NCBI GenBank assembly: GCA_027068435.1 | Contig: JAMOTA010000013.1 | Location: 80,222 to 144,221 of the forward strand | From: Sulfurovum sp. | Lineage (GTDB): Bacteria; Campylobacterota; Campylobacteria; Campylobacterales; Sulfurovaceae | Direction of reading: 5' to 3' | DNA: 64,000 nt | In this document: one piece after another, positions 1-6,583 of the stretch | How positions within the stretch are numbered: the first letter of the stretch is position 1 | How the letters are laid out: each line of letters opens with the position of its first letter | The notes under the pieces: generated by a model | What the model was told of the DNA's origin: nothing | Database searches by the model: none | The model's input: only the letters and a program-made list of their open reading frames with translations | Position numbers and translations under genes: made by a program

Positions 1-641
1 GTGGGTGTTTTTCTGTATGCTACTATATCGTAAAAAAGTGAAGATGCTTCACATAACCTCTGCTTTAAAGAGGCAGAGTGTTTATCGGTTAACGTTTTAC
101 ATACAAGCTTCTTCTTATGTGCTAAGTCATGATTTTCATTAAATACATATTCAAATTCATTGTTTCTGTTAGACTTTAAATGACACACATAGACTAAAAG
201 TTCTCTTTTATTGGGTAGGGTTATCATCGCTTTTATGGGTATCCTAGAGAAATGAAACTGCTCTTTATCGTTCTTTCCAAAATGGTACTTCTCCATACTA
301 GGAAGATAACCCTCAACCCCTTGAACATTTGCTATGGGGTACTTAGAAGCTATAGCAACTGTAGTGGTAACGTATTTTAGTCTATCTCGTTTACTCAACT
401 TTGCCACATCAACAACTTTAAAATACTTAAACCCTAACTCTTGAACAAGCTTCTTTAAGGCTTTTCTTGAAAAGACTTCTTGAAACCCTATCACATCACA
501 ATCCATAAGGCGTATCTGATGCTTTATCCATGTAGTTTTCTCTACCCATTGAAGTGCGTTAAACTTCTCTTTTTTAGTATACCAAGAGTAAGGAGGCTCT
601 ACAAATTGAAAAAGGTTAAATGTTCCGAGTCGTATTTTCAT
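1..641 (-). CDS. Endonuclease/exonuclease/phosphatase family protein, C-terminus cut by window edge
   Basis: An open reading frame enters from position 641 on the minus strand and runs off the window edge without a stop. The translation begins MKIRLGTFNLFQF and carries the EEP-family landmarks: a GTFNLFQ strand, a DVIGFQEV segment holding the catalytic Glu, and a VYVCHLKSNR segment that matches the usual HxK/HxxS strand. About 213 residues are visible; the second half of the fold, including the terminal catalytic Asp/His, lies outside. Members of this superfamily cleave phosphodiester or phosphate bonds with a divalent metal, so a nuclease or phosphatase role is likely but the substrate cannot be told. 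It is read toward the edge, away from the brnTA genes. Confidence 0.8.
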   Translation of the reverse strand, partial: MKIRLGTFNLFQFVEPPYSWYTKKEKFNALQWVEKTTWIKHQIRLMDCDVIGFQEVFSRKALKKLVQELGFKYFKVVDVAKLSKRDRLKYVTTTVAIASKYPIANVQGVEGYLPSMEKYHFGKNDKEQFHFSRIPIKAMITLPNKRELLVYVCHLKSNRNNEFEYVFNENHDLAHKKKLVCKTLTDKHSASLKQRLCEASSLFYDIVAYRKTP

Positions 642-800
642 AGCATGAGTATAGCCAAATATAGGTGTGAGATTAACCTTTTGAGGTACAAAAATACTTA
701 CTTAATATGAAAAGTAAAACTGTAATAGTAGTTGTCTAAAATATAGTAAAAAAGAACGAATGTTTATTTTCTAACTTTCCACGCTTCCGTTGTTCTGAGA

Positions 801-826
801 AATAAGTCGCCGTTAGGCTACTTATT
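801..826 (-). terminator. Hairpin after brnA
   Basis: A compound inverted repeat lies just beyond the brnA stop: outer arms AATAAGT and ACTTATT, inner arms GCC and GGC around a GTTA loop. Read on the minus strand it is followed by TTTCT. It probably ends the brnTA transcript; the T-run is weak. Confidence 0.6.
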
Positions 827-842
827 TGTCTCCTCCTACTTG

Positions 843-1088
843 TTATATAGCTGCGGCAGTAGTGTTCAAACTTTGAAGCTTTTCTGCTAACCACATTTTA
901 ATAACAGCTTGTCTGCTAACTCCAACGTGTTTAGCTTCTTTATCAAGTGATTGTACCATCCATGCAGGAAAATCAATATTTACTCTTTTAGGTTCTTCGT
1001 TTATCATTCTGATTTTTGATGTATCAAAATATTCTAATATATCTTCTTGATTTTCATCAAATATCTTATCTAGTTCTGATGTTCTCAT
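843..1088 (-). CDS. brnA: BrnA-type ribbon-helix-helix antitoxin
   Basis: 81 residues. The C-terminal half (about residues 35-75) has the ribbon-helix-helix pattern of BrnA/CopG-like antitoxins: a short strand KRVNIDFPAWM followed by two helices with the GVSRQAVIKMWLAEKL segment. It would neutralise the BrnT RNase encoded immediately upstream and bind its own promoter, as known for the family. The gene overlaps the 3' end of the toxin by 23 bp, the usual toxin-first order of brnTA. The start is the ATG inside the toxin gene. Assignment rests on family pattern plus the clear BrnT partner. Confidence 0.82.
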   Translation of the reverse strand: MRTSELDKIFDENQEDILEYFDTSKIRMINEEPKRVNIDFPAWMVQSLDKEAKHVGVSRQAVIKMWLAEKLQSLNTTAAAI

Positions 1089-1341
1089 AAAGTTTTGTCT
1101 CCTTGTCTCTTGATCTTCTTACAGAAATTATTCTAATATTTTTATCTCTGTAAGTGATAATAGCAGTATAGTTTTTAGATTTAATTTGACCTAAAACTAA
1201 AAACCTATCTTCATCTTCACTTTGTGGAGATGGTAGCTCAAAAGAGTATGGGTCTTCCCAAAGTTTTTGAGCTTCATCAAAATCAATACCATGTTTTGAT
1301 TTATTAATACTGCTTTTTTGTTCATTATATTCAAATATCAT
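1066..1341 (-). CDS. brnT: BrnT-type RNase toxin
   Basis: 91 residues, normal family length. The sequence opens with FEYNEQKSSINKSKHGIDF, which contains the NxxKHGI signature of BrnT, followed by the FDEAQKLWEDP segment and the C-terminal IRIISVRRSRDKE strand with the conserved arginines. BrnT folds like RelE and cleaves RNA, halting translation; BrnA binds and silences it. A GGTATAAT -10 box ends only a few bases upstream of the ATG and no ribosome site is visible, so the message may be nearly leaderless. The gene begins 3 bp after the stop of a shortened RelE-like ORF, suggesting it arrived next to, or replaced part of, an older toxin-antitoxin module. Confidence 0.88.
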   Translation of the reverse strand: MIFEYNEQKSSINKSKHGIDFDEAQKLWEDPYSFELPSPQSEDEDRFLVLGQIKSKNYTAIITYRDKNIRIISVRRSRDKETKLYENIRTR

Positions 1342-1343
1342 GC

Positions 1344-1484
1344 TTAAATTATACCATATTTATAATTATATTTGATTTTTAGGAATTTTTGAAGCTCTAA
1401 GATTTTATTATGTAGCTTTATTTTATATGGTTCAGAGATACCTTTTAAATCTTTTATAGCACTTTTTCTAAGTTCAATTTTCAT
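1344..1484 (-). pseudogene. Truncated RelE/ParE-family toxin
   Basis: A 46-residue ORF starting at the ATG at 1484 reads MKIELRKSAIKDLKGISEPY and continues to LELQKF, the N-terminal alpha-helical half of a RelE/ParE toxin. Full-length members have about 85-95 residues with a C-terminal sheet bearing the conserved arginines; here the homology stops at about residue 34 and a 12-residue AT-rich tail leads to a TAA. It is therefore probably inactive. Its start overlaps the upstream small antitoxin ORF by 11 bp, a normal toxin-antitoxin coupling, so this is a degraded module rather than chance similarity. The truncation point is right beside the brnT promoter. Confidence 0.6.
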
Positions 1485-1584
1485 TTTTCAGATACTCTTC
1501 AAAAGATAGAGTTTCTTCTTCTCTTGTAGCTTTTAGAAGTTTTAAATCTTCAATATCTTCTTTTGATACTATCTCTAACCACAT
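1474..1584 (-). CDS. Short antitoxin-like ORF of the decayed RelE module
   Basis: 36 residues, MWLEIVSKEDIEDLKLLKAT to EEYLKNEN. An AAGGAG ribosome site sits 5 bases before the ATG at 1584, so it is probably translated. The acidic, helical C-terminus ending shortly after an EEYL segment and overlapping a RelE-type gene is typical of the toxin-wrapping tail of RelB/Phd-type antitoxins, but it lacks a DNA-binding domain, so it may be a naturally short antitoxin or a remnant. Function is inferred mainly from position. Confidence 0.5.
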   Translation of the reverse strand: MWLEIVSKEDIEDLKLLKATREEETLSFEEYLKNEN

Positions 1585-1612
1585 CACAACTCCTTTTAGA
1601 TATTTTTTAATT

Positions 1613-1966
1613 TTAGTTAGTTTCTTTTTCTAATCGTTCAGAAATACTTTGTGATATTTTTTTCATTTTCTTGTTGAAATCATTATCAAAATCATCTTCA
1701 TAGTAAAATTGAGGTTTTACTAGCCCAAGCTTTAAAAATTCATTTTGTTGATAAAGTATATCAAGATAACTTTCAATTAGTTTTATATCTGTAGTATTTC
1801 TATTTATAGCTTTTTTAAATCTTTCAATAAATTGTTTTATCTCTTCTTCATTGTCAGAGTCATTTATATGATAAAAAACTCTTTCAGCAAATACAGGTTG
1901 GGATAACCCAAGCTTTTTTAACCAACTTTTCAGTTCTTGCTGTTTTTTGTTTAATTCATCTTTCAT
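1613..1966 (-). CDS. Hypothetical protein with HTH-like N-terminus
   Basis: 117 residues, rich in Lys/Asp/Glu/Asn, no signal peptide or membrane segment. Residues 11-60 (LKSWLKKLGLSQPVFAERVF and following) loosely resemble an XRE-type helix-turn-helix, with GLSQ..FA at the place of the first two helices; the rest is predicted helical and charged. It is transcribed divergently from the small ORF at 2050, and an 18-bp palindrome lies between them, compatible with a self-regulating DNA-binding protein. I do not recognise the family; a small regulator is the best guess. Confidence 0.5.
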   Translation of the reverse strand: MKDELNKKQQELKSWLKKLGLSQPVFAERVFYHINDSDNEEEIKQFIERFKKAINRNTTDIKLIESYLDILYQQNEFLKLGLVKPQFYYEDDFDNDFNKKMKKISQSISERLEKETN

Positions 1967-2010
1967 ATTGTCTCTAAATGTCCCTCTCTCTTGTTTTATA
2001 CTTCTATCAA

Positions 2011-2028
2011 CCTAAACATTTGTTTAGG
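2011..2028. promoter_or_regulatory. 18-bp palindrome downstream of a -10 box
   Basis: CCTAAACATTTGTTTAGG is an 8-bp inverted repeat with a two-base centre. A TATACT hexamer at 1997-2002 precedes it, so it falls near the expected transcription start of the small gene at 2050, in the divergent gap with the HTH-like gene. It may be an operator or a hairpin in the 5' leader. Confidence 0.4.
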
Positions 2029-2049
2029 AATAATTTTAAAGGAGCCAAA

Positions 2050-2199
2050 ATGGCTAAGTCAAATCCTATGACTAAATCGGCAGCTGCAAGAATTCAATCT
2101 GGAGCAGCAAAATCAAACGGAGGTGGTGCACCTAAAGGTCACTTCGCAGGTAGAGCACAATCTGGTGCTGCAAAAAACTCTTCAAAAGGTGGTAAATAA
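2050..2199 (+). CDS. Small SMP-like (seed maturation protein-like) protein
   Basis: 49 residues. The start is the ATG at 2050 because AAAGGAG stands 5-6 bases before it; longer upstream starts lack a site. The sequence (MAKSNPMTKSAAARIQSGAA, a Gly-rich stretch, then PKGHFAGRAQSGAAKN) resembles the repeated motif of plant SMP/LEA proteins, where AARIQSA and GxFAARAQSAA elements recur; two such half-motifs are visible. Comparable small proteins occur in many bacteria and are annotated hypothetical. LEA-type proteins are disordered protectants in plants; a stress role here is only a suggestion. It is followed 1 bp later by another tiny ORF, likely co-transcribed. Confidence 0.6.
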   Translation: MAKSNPMTKSAAARIQSGAAKSNGGGAPKGHFAGRAQSGAAKNSSKGGK

Positions 2200-2200
2200 A

Positions 2201-2332
2201 ATGGATACATCTGATATGAGTCAAGAAGAACTTGATATATATTCTGATATGAATAATCCAAATAATGATGCTGATTTAGATGATTGGTCAGATGCACACA
2301 ATCCTAACAACGATGATTATCTTGATAATTGA
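2201..2332 (+). CDS. Small acidic NPNND-repeat protein
   Basis: 43 residues, strongly acidic (about 14 Asp). The ATG at 2201 is one base after the stop of the SMP-like gene and has AAGGTGG upstream. The protein consists mostly of two tandem 16-residue units of the form D-x-[Y/W]-S-D-x-x-N-P-N-N-D-x-x-L-D (about residues 12-27 and 28-43). I do not know its function. Asp/Asn clusters could bind cations. Ends just before a strong bidirectional terminator. Confidence 0.55.
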   Translation: MDTSDMSQEELDIYSDMNNPNNDADLDDWSDAHNPNNDDYLDN

Positions 2333-2340
2333 TGATAAAT

Positions 2341-2371
2341 AATTAAGACAAGTATAATGCTTGTCTTAATT
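2341..2371. terminator. Bidirectional terminator hairpin
   Basis: A perfect 12-bp inverted repeat (AATTAAGACAAG / CTTGTCTTAATT) with a 7-base loop, between convergent genes; the arms themselves supply the T-rich flank in both directions. It overlaps the last codons of the minus-strand gene. Confidence 0.75.
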
Positions 2372-2821
2372 ACATGCATTTAAATTATTTTTAAATATAA
2401 CTAAAAATTTATCTTTACTTTTCTTAAACTCTGAATAATCGTAATCTTGAATAGTTTTAGAAAATGCACAAACACATACATTTTTTATCTCTCTAATATG
2501 AGATGTTCTTAGTGGCTCATTATAAGATGAAATACAATTTTCTAAAATTGAATGTTCAATACTCATCGGATATCTATCTGTATCAAAATATTCAGTTATT
2601 TGATGTCCCCCAACACTTCCTATTATTACTGCTGTTAATGTTTTTATAAACGGTTTTTTAAGCTTTTTATATTTAGTTTTTGTTAAAGATTTTTCACAAT
2701 GTTTACATTTAATTTCAGATGATAATTTTATTATATTTTCTTTATCACAATTTGGACAACTTATTTTTAATACTTCCATTTTTTTCTTTTTATTAAAATA
2801 ATCATTTATATCTTCTGGCAA
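2366..2821 (-). CDS. Zinc-ribbon hypothetical protein
   Basis: 151 residues. A TTG start is chosen because AAAGGA lies 7 bases upstream; an internal ATG at the KKKKMEVLK segment is a less supported alternative. Residues about 20-45 form a zinc ribbon with two Cys pairs (CPNC and CKHC). A short hydrophobic stretch (TLTAVIIGSVGG, about residues 60-72) follows, then a Cys-containing helical C-terminal domain (NVCVCAF). Such zinc-ribbon plus short hydrophobic proteins are scattered in accessory regions; I cannot name a family or function. It converges on the small acidic ORF. Confidence 0.6.
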   Translation of the reverse strand: MPEDINDYFNKKKKMEVLKISCPNCDKENIIKLSSEIKCKHCEKSLTKTKYKKLKKPFIKTLTAVIIGSVGGHQITEYFDTDRYPMSIEHSILENCISSYNEPLRTSHIREIKNVCVCAFSKTIQDYDYSEFKKSKDKFLVIFKNNLNACN

Positions 2822-2860
2822 TATATTTCCTTTGTCTTCAACTATCTATTTAACCTTATT

Positions 2861-3772
2861 TTAAATTAGAGAGGATTTTGAAGATATAGTGTGGTCACAA
2901 AACACTTGCTTAGAGTAAAACTTATAAGTAGTGCGTAAAAAGGTAAACTCCAAATAGTACGCATGAAGCATAAGCCTAGAGGCTCCTGTGGTTTTTATGC
3001 GTTGCGTGTTTTCTATTTTATTACTTAAAAAATCATCTACAAAATCTTCATCGAGTCCGTAGATGGGGTCACCTACGATGCGGTGAGATATGGCATCTAA
3101 ATGTACTCTTATTTGATGTTGTCGTCCTGTGTAGGGGATGGCTTCTACTAAGGTTTGATTTGTAGTTTTGTTATAGGAGATGGGTTTGATGAGGGTACTT
3201 GATGCTTTTCCCTCTGGTGAGGTTGTCATTTTTAACTTTATTAACCCCTTAGAGGTTGTAATCTTTTTATCTATCAAGATCTCTTCTTTTAGCTCTTTTT
3301 CTACAAGGGCTTTATATCTTTTTACAAATGCTTTTTTGGTAAACATCTCTTGCAATACATACTGAGCGTATCCATTTTTAGCTACGAGTATGAGTCCTGA
3401 TGTCTCAGCATCTATACGGTGGACTAAGTTGGCTTCTTCTCCAAAGTGGTAGCGTATTTCATCTAAAAGAGTGTACTCTGTAGAGCGTACAACAGGGTGA
3501 ACAAGCAGACCTGAGGGTTTATCAAAAAGTGCAAAGTGTTCTGTTTGGAAGAGGGGTTTTAACCCTTTGGTTATGGCTTCAAAGATGGTGACTTCTATAT
3601 AGCCAGATTTGACTACTTTTCCTTTTTGTAAACGTCTATTTTTATGGTCAATTATTCTACCCTTTTGTAAAAGTTTATGGGCTAAAGTTTCAGATAGTTT
3701 TACAACATTAACTAAAAACAGTTCTACTTTTTCCGCTTCTATAACATCATATCTTTTAAGTACATAGGGCAA
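2861..3772 (-). CDS. RluA-family pseudouridine synthase
   Basis: 303 residues. The catalytic motif HRIDAETSGLILVAK (about residues 118-132) is the RluA signature with the nucleophilic Asp, and GRQHQIRVHL (about 216-225) is the conserved C-terminal motif of this family. An N-terminal S4-like region (residues 15-60, with LLQKGRI and KSGYIEV) precedes the catalytic domain. Enzymes of the family convert uridine to pseudouridine in rRNA or tRNA; which site is modified cannot be told. It is monocistronic; a GGTATAAT sequence at 3846-3853 on its strand is a possible -10. Confidence 0.9.
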   Translation of the reverse strand: MPYVLKRYDVIEAEKVELFLVNVVKLSETLAHKLLQKGRIIDHKNRRLQKGKVVKSGYIEVTIFEAITKGLKPLFQTEHFALFDKPSGLLVHPVVRSTEYTLLDEIRYHFGEEANLVHRIDAETSGLILVAKNGYAQYVLQEMFTKKAFVKRYKALVEKELKEEILIDKKITTSKGLIKLKMTTSPEGKASSTLIKPISYNKTTNQTLVEAIPYTGRQHQIRVHLDAISHRIVGDPIYGLDEDFVDDFLSNKIENTQRIKTTGASRLMLHAYYLEFTFLRTTYKFYSKQVFCDHTISSKSSLI

Positions 3773-3845
3773 TAAAAATCCTTCAAATAAAATTTGAGAT
3801 ATTATACTCTTTAAGAATTAAATCATATATGGCTCTTACGTGTAG

Positions 3846-3895
3846 ATTATACCAATTGAGTATTATTTATTGTGGATTATCTTTTATGGTATAAT
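3846..3895. promoter_or_regulatory. Divergent promoter region with mirrored GGTATAAT boxes
   Basis: ATTATACC at 3846-3853 and GGTATAAT at 3888-3895 are exact inverted copies, giving one -10 box in each direction (toward the pseudouridine synthase and toward the toxin-antitoxin pair). The decamer TGTAGATTAT at 3841 recurs as TGTGGATTAT at 3871, a possible operator repeat for the antitoxin. Confidence 0.45.
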
Positions 3896-3918
3896 TTATT
3901 TAAAAAGGAGTTTGTATT

Positions 3919-4152
3919 ATGCATAAAATCACTCTTGAAATTAACAGTTCTATTTATGAACATATTATGTTTTTTCTTGAAAATTTACCCAAAAATTTGG
4001 TAAATATTAAACAAGATATAGAAGCAAAAACAAAAAAACCTACAAAGCAAAGTTCTGTTTTAAAAATGAAAAACTTACAAGGTGTTGGGAAAGAGTTATA
4101 TCAAGATATAGATTCTGACACCTTCATAAAAGAGTTACGAAATGAGTGGTAA
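3919..4152 (+). CDS. Antitoxin partner of a PIN-domain toxin
   Basis: 77 residues. AAAAAGGAG precedes the ATG by 8 bases. The N-terminus (ITLEINSSIYEHIMFFLENL) looks like the strand and helix of a small antitoxin dimerisation or DNA-binding domain, and the C-terminus is acidic and helical (LYQDIDSDTFIKELRNEW), fit for wrapping a toxin. It overlaps the toxin gene by 11 bp. Its family is not certain (VapB-like or the NlpC/RelB-like antitoxins common in Campylobacterota); the role is inferred from the PIN neighbour. Confidence 0.65.
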   Translation: MHKITLEINSSIYEHIMFFLENLPKNLVNIKQDIEAKTKKPTKQSSVLKMKNLQGVGKELYQDIDSDTFIKELRNEW

Positions 4153-4567
4153 ACTGGCTTTTTTAGATACCAATATTTTTATCTATCTTATAGAAGAAAA
4201 TCCATCTTATCTAAATCAAGTTTATAAGCTTTTAGAGTTTTTAGAAAAGAATAAATATGAAATCGTCACTTCTACTTTAACACTTGGAGAGATTTTAACT
4301 AAACCGTATAAAGATAATCGTATGGATTTGGTCAAGAGATATAAATTGTTTTTTTCAGAGATGAAATTGATAGAGCTAAATAGTGAAATAGCCTCTTTGT
4401 TTGCTAAAGTAAGAGCAGATTATAAAATCAAAACACCTGACGCAGTGCAGTTGGCTTCTGCTGTGTATGCTAAGGCTAACTTGTTTGTGACCAATGATGA
4501 CAGATTGAGTCGCTTTGAGAGTGAGGAGTGTCGTGTAGTTTTGTTGGGTGAGGTTTATAAAGTATAA
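4142..4567 (+). CDS. PIN-domain RNase toxin (VapC-like)
   Basis: 141 residues, full PIN length. The acidic residues that hold the metal ions are all visible: D9 in FLDTNIF, E50 in LGEIL, D100 in TPDAVQLA and D119/D120 in TNDDRL. VapC-type PIN proteins cut tRNA or rRNA and are inhibited by the antitoxin encoded just upstream, with which this gene overlaps. The start ATG lies within the antitoxin 3' end, showing translational coupling. Confidence 0.87.
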   Translation: MSGKLAFLDTNIFIYLIEENPSYLNQVYKLLEFLEKNKYEIVTSTLTLGEILTKPYKDNRMDLVKRYKLFFSEMKLIELNSEIASLFAKVRADYKIKTPDAVQLASAVYAKANLFVTNDDRLSRFESEECRVVLLGEVYKV

Positions 4568-4649
4568 TAACCACAACTTTACATTTGCTTTAGCTTTTAT
4601 TAAGCAAATAGGAGTAAAATACTCTCAATTAACAATAAAAGGATCTACC

Positions 4650-5027
4650 ATGATGAATGGCGTACCACAACCAGCGTTTTATATTTTTAAGTGTCAGCAG
4701 TCTGCACCTCCAGGGATGCCAAAACTAAGCTGTGTAAGTCAAAATAACCCAGAGTCTCAACAACTTTTTCAACATCTTTCACAAGCGTTGATGATGAAAG
4801 GTATTATCGCGACGGTTTCACCTATCCAGACAGGTTGTTTAAACCGTTGTCAACAAGGACCAGTGATACTTGTTGAACCAGGACACACAATGTATACAGA
4901 ATTAACAAAAGAGAAGATAGACAGAATCATTGATGAACATATTATTGGTGGAAATGTTGTAAATGAGTATGTAATAGCAGATGAGATGTGGGGTGACGCT
5001 GTACCTCCTTCTGAGATGGCACGTTAA
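4650..5027 (+). CDS. Thioredoxin-like [2Fe-2S] ferredoxin
   Basis: 125 residues from the ATG at 4650, chosen because AAAAGGA is placed 6 bases before it; upstream in-frame codons lack a site. It has the cysteine pattern of the thioredoxin-fold 2Fe-2S ferredoxin family: a Cys in FKCQQS and a Cys about a dozen residues later (KLSC), then the C-x3-C pair TGCLNRC in a loop followed by QGPVILVEP. These proteins are soluble electron carriers, related to the NuoE cluster domain. The partner is unknown; no redox gene is adjacent. Confidence 0.82.
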   Translation: MMNGVPQPAFYIFKCQQSAPPGMPKLSCVSQNNPESQQLFQHLSQALMMKGIIATVSPIQTGCLNRCQQGPVILVEPGHTMYTELTKEKIDRIIDEHIIGGNVVNEYVIADEMWGDAVPPSEMAR

Positions 5028-5049
5028 TTTAGATACCTCACTAAAAATG

Positions 5050-5075
5050 GCATACTTTTAAGTAAAAAAGTATGC
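5050..5075. terminator. Hairpin between ferredoxin and panD
   Basis: GCATACTTTT and AAAAGTATGC form a perfect 10-bp stem with a six-base loop, 23 bp after the ferredoxin stop. The poly-T tract after it is short (TCTCTTA). Confidence 0.6.
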
Positions 5076-5136
5076 TCTCTTAAATACTTCACAAATTTTA
5101 GCTATAATCACATAATTAATACAAATTTTAGGAACA

Positions 5137-5508
5137 ATGATGAACATAACCATGTTATATAGTAAACTTCATAGAGCTACAGTAACAGATGCAAATCTTA
5201 ATTATGTGGGGTCTATTACCATAGATCAAGACCTTTTAGATGCTGCAAGTATGAGAGTAGGACAAAAGATAGATATAGTAAATGTAAACAATGGGGAACG
5301 TTTTTCAACCTACATTATCTCTGGTGAACGGGGTAAAGGTGACATCTGTCTCAATGGAGCAGCAGCAAGAAAAGTACATAAGGGTGATAAAATCATCATT
5401 ATCGCTTATGCTAGTATGACAGAAGAAGAGGCAGATAGTTATTTGCCAAAGATTGTTATTTTAGATGATGATAATAGTATAGCACAAGCATTTGAAGGGT
5501 TAAAGTAA
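5137..5508 (+). CDS. panD: Aspartate 1-decarboxylase
   Basis: 123 residues, family length. PanD makes beta-alanine from aspartate for pantothenate and coenzyme A. The proenzyme cleaves itself between Gly25 and Ser26 (YVGSITID) to create the pyruvoyl group; that motif is present, as are the [13 protein letters not shown]-terminus and the [12 protein letters not shown] segment. Two adjacent ATGs at 5137 and 5140 are both possible starts. The stop overlaps the start of the next gene (TAATG), so the two are co-translated. Confidence 0.95.
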   Translation: MMNITMLYSKLHRATVTDANLNYVGSITIDQDLLDAASMRVGQKIDIVNVNNGERFSTYIISGERGKGDICLNGAAARKVHKGDKIIIIAYASMTEEEADSYLPKIVILDDDNSIAQAFEGLK

Positions 5509-5819
5509 TGTTTGAGGGTTTTGATATGAATAAAATGTCTGAAATGATGGGGCAGATGCAAGAGAAAGCCAAGGAGATGGAGACTCAAGCAAAAAATGTA
5601 ACATTTACTGCAAAAGCTGGTGGTGGACTTATAGAACTAACTGCCAATGGTACAGGTGAAGTGATAGATGTTACGATAGATGACACACTTTTAGATGATA
5701 AGTCATCACTACAAATACTGCTTATCTCAGCAATGAACGATATCAATAAAATGGTTGAAGATAATAAAAAATCTCAAGCTATGGGAATGATGGGTGGGAT
5801 GAACCCTTTTGGTTCATAG
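5508..5819 (+). CDS. YbaB/EbfC nucleoid-associated protein
   Basis: 103 residues. The Met-rich N-terminal helix (MNKMSEMMGQMQEKAKEMET) and the VTIDDTLL...LLISAMNDI strand-helix core, with a Met/Gly-rich tail (MGMMGGMNPFG), are diagnostic. YbaB/EbfC proteins are small dimeric DNA-binding proteins, usually encoded near dnaX-recR; here the partner is panD, an arrangement seen in Campylobacterota. The start overlaps the panD stop by one base. Confidence 0.9.
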   Translation: MFEGFDMNKMSEMMGQMQEKAKEMETQAKNVTFTAKAGGGLIELTANGTGEVIDVTIDDTLLDDKSSLQILLISAMNDINKMVEDNKKSQAMGMMGGMNPFGS

Positions 5820-5841
5820 ATAAAACTCTTTAGATAATTTT

Positions 5842-5864
5842 AAACCATCTTCTTTAGATGGTTT
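5842..5864 (+). terminator. Hairpin after panD-ybaB
   Basis: AAACCATCT, loop TCTTT, AGATGGTTT: perfect 9-bp stem followed by CTCAAAG. The second arm ends in TTT. Confidence 0.6.
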
Positions 5865-5921
5865 CTCAAAGACCTTTACTTCCTCCTCTCTTCTTTTTAT
5901 TAAAACTACTCAACTGTTTAA

Positions 5922-5947
5922 GATAACACACTAATATAGTGATTATC
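5922..5947. promoter_or_regulatory. Imperfect dyad upstream of the ankyrin gene
   Basis: GATAACACACTA and TAGTGATTATC are near-inverted copies (one bulge) separated by 3 bases, ending 22 bp before the ankyrin start. The GATAA/TTATC ends recall Fur or PerR boxes but the spacing is longer than a 19-bp Fur box. Candidate operator only. Confidence 0.35.
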
Positions 5948-5969
5948 AAATAGTAACAAAGGATAAGAT

Positions 5970-6500
5970 ATGAATGAAATAACACTAGCAATAGAAAATG
6001 ACTCCGTAGCTAAAATGAAATCGTTGTTAAAAAAGGGAATAGACTTAAATAAGCCTATACTTATAGGTGAAGAGTATGATCTTGAAGATTATGATGAGAT
6101 AAGCCCACTTTTTTATGCGATTAGAAAACATGTAAGTCTTGAGATGATAGAACTTATGTTAGCAGAGGGTGTAGATCTGTATGCTGTAGACTCTGATGGT
6201 ATCTCTGCTTTAGATATGGCGATAAAGTTTAAACATAAAGAGTGCATAAAATTTTGTGTAGATAAAGGGTTTGAACTCAATACAAGTCAACGTAAAAGTG
6301 GCATTACTCCTGTTATGTTAACAGCATGTTTTTCAGATATAGAGACGATGGAATTCTTTTTAAGTCATGGTGGTGATTTTAATATCGCAGATAAGACGGG
6401 TATGGCTCCTAAAGATTATGCTAAAAAACTTGGACAGAAGAAAATGTTAGAATTTTTAGATGAAAAAGGTGCAAAATTTAACATCTATCCGAACAGTTAA
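5970..6500 (+). CDS. Ankyrin-repeat protein
   Basis: 176 residues without signal peptide. Four ankyrin units can be traced: residues about 1-30, 43-75 (DEISPLFYAIRKH), 76-108 (DGISALDMAIKFKH) and 110-145 (SGITPVMLTACFSD), followed by a partial unit (TGMAPKDYAKKLGQ). Ankyrin proteins mediate protein-protein contacts; no enzymatic domain is attached, so the partner cannot be predicted. A possible operator dyad lies upstream. Confidence 0.85.
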   Translation: MNEITLAIENDSVAKMKSLLKKGIDLNKPILIGEEYDLEDYDEISPLFYAIRKHVSLEMIELMLAEGVDLYAVDSDGISALDMAIKFKHKECIKFCVDKGFELNTSQRKSGITPVMLTACFSDIETMEFFLSHGGDFNIADKTGMAPKDYAKKLGQKKMLEFLDEKGAKFNIYPNS

Positions 6501-6518
6501 ACACTATAAATTATAGGG

Positions 6519-6551
6519 TGTAATCATTTTGTAACTATTTTTTTCTATACT
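6519..6551 (+). promoter_or_regulatory. Pho-box-like direct repeats and -10 of the porin gene
   Basis: TGTAATCATTT (6519-6529) and TGTAACTATTT (6530-6540) are tandem 11-bp direct repeats, and a TATACT -10 follows at 6546. The gap from the last TGTAACT to the -10 is 9 bp. The 11-bp spacing of 7-bp half-sites in front of a -10 is the geometry of a Pho box bound by an OmpR/PhoB-type regulator. The same arrangement stands before the phosphate transporter at 7830. Confidence 0.55.
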
Positions 6552-6583
6552 TCCAATATAAATTACACAAGGAAGTTAAAATC

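Noticed and set aside
480..710. 76-residue plus-strand ORF
   Set aside because: It overlaps the nuclease gene antisense and lacks a ribosome site.
2123..2332. Longer form of the NPNND protein starting at 2123
   Set aside because: The first 26 residues overlap the SMP-like gene in another frame; ATG 2201 has the ribosome site and the repeats begin there.
4548..4649. Longer start for the [2Fe-2S] ferredoxin
   Set aside because: The first 34 residues have no ribosome site and overlap the toxin gene end; AAAAGGA fits the ATG at 4650.
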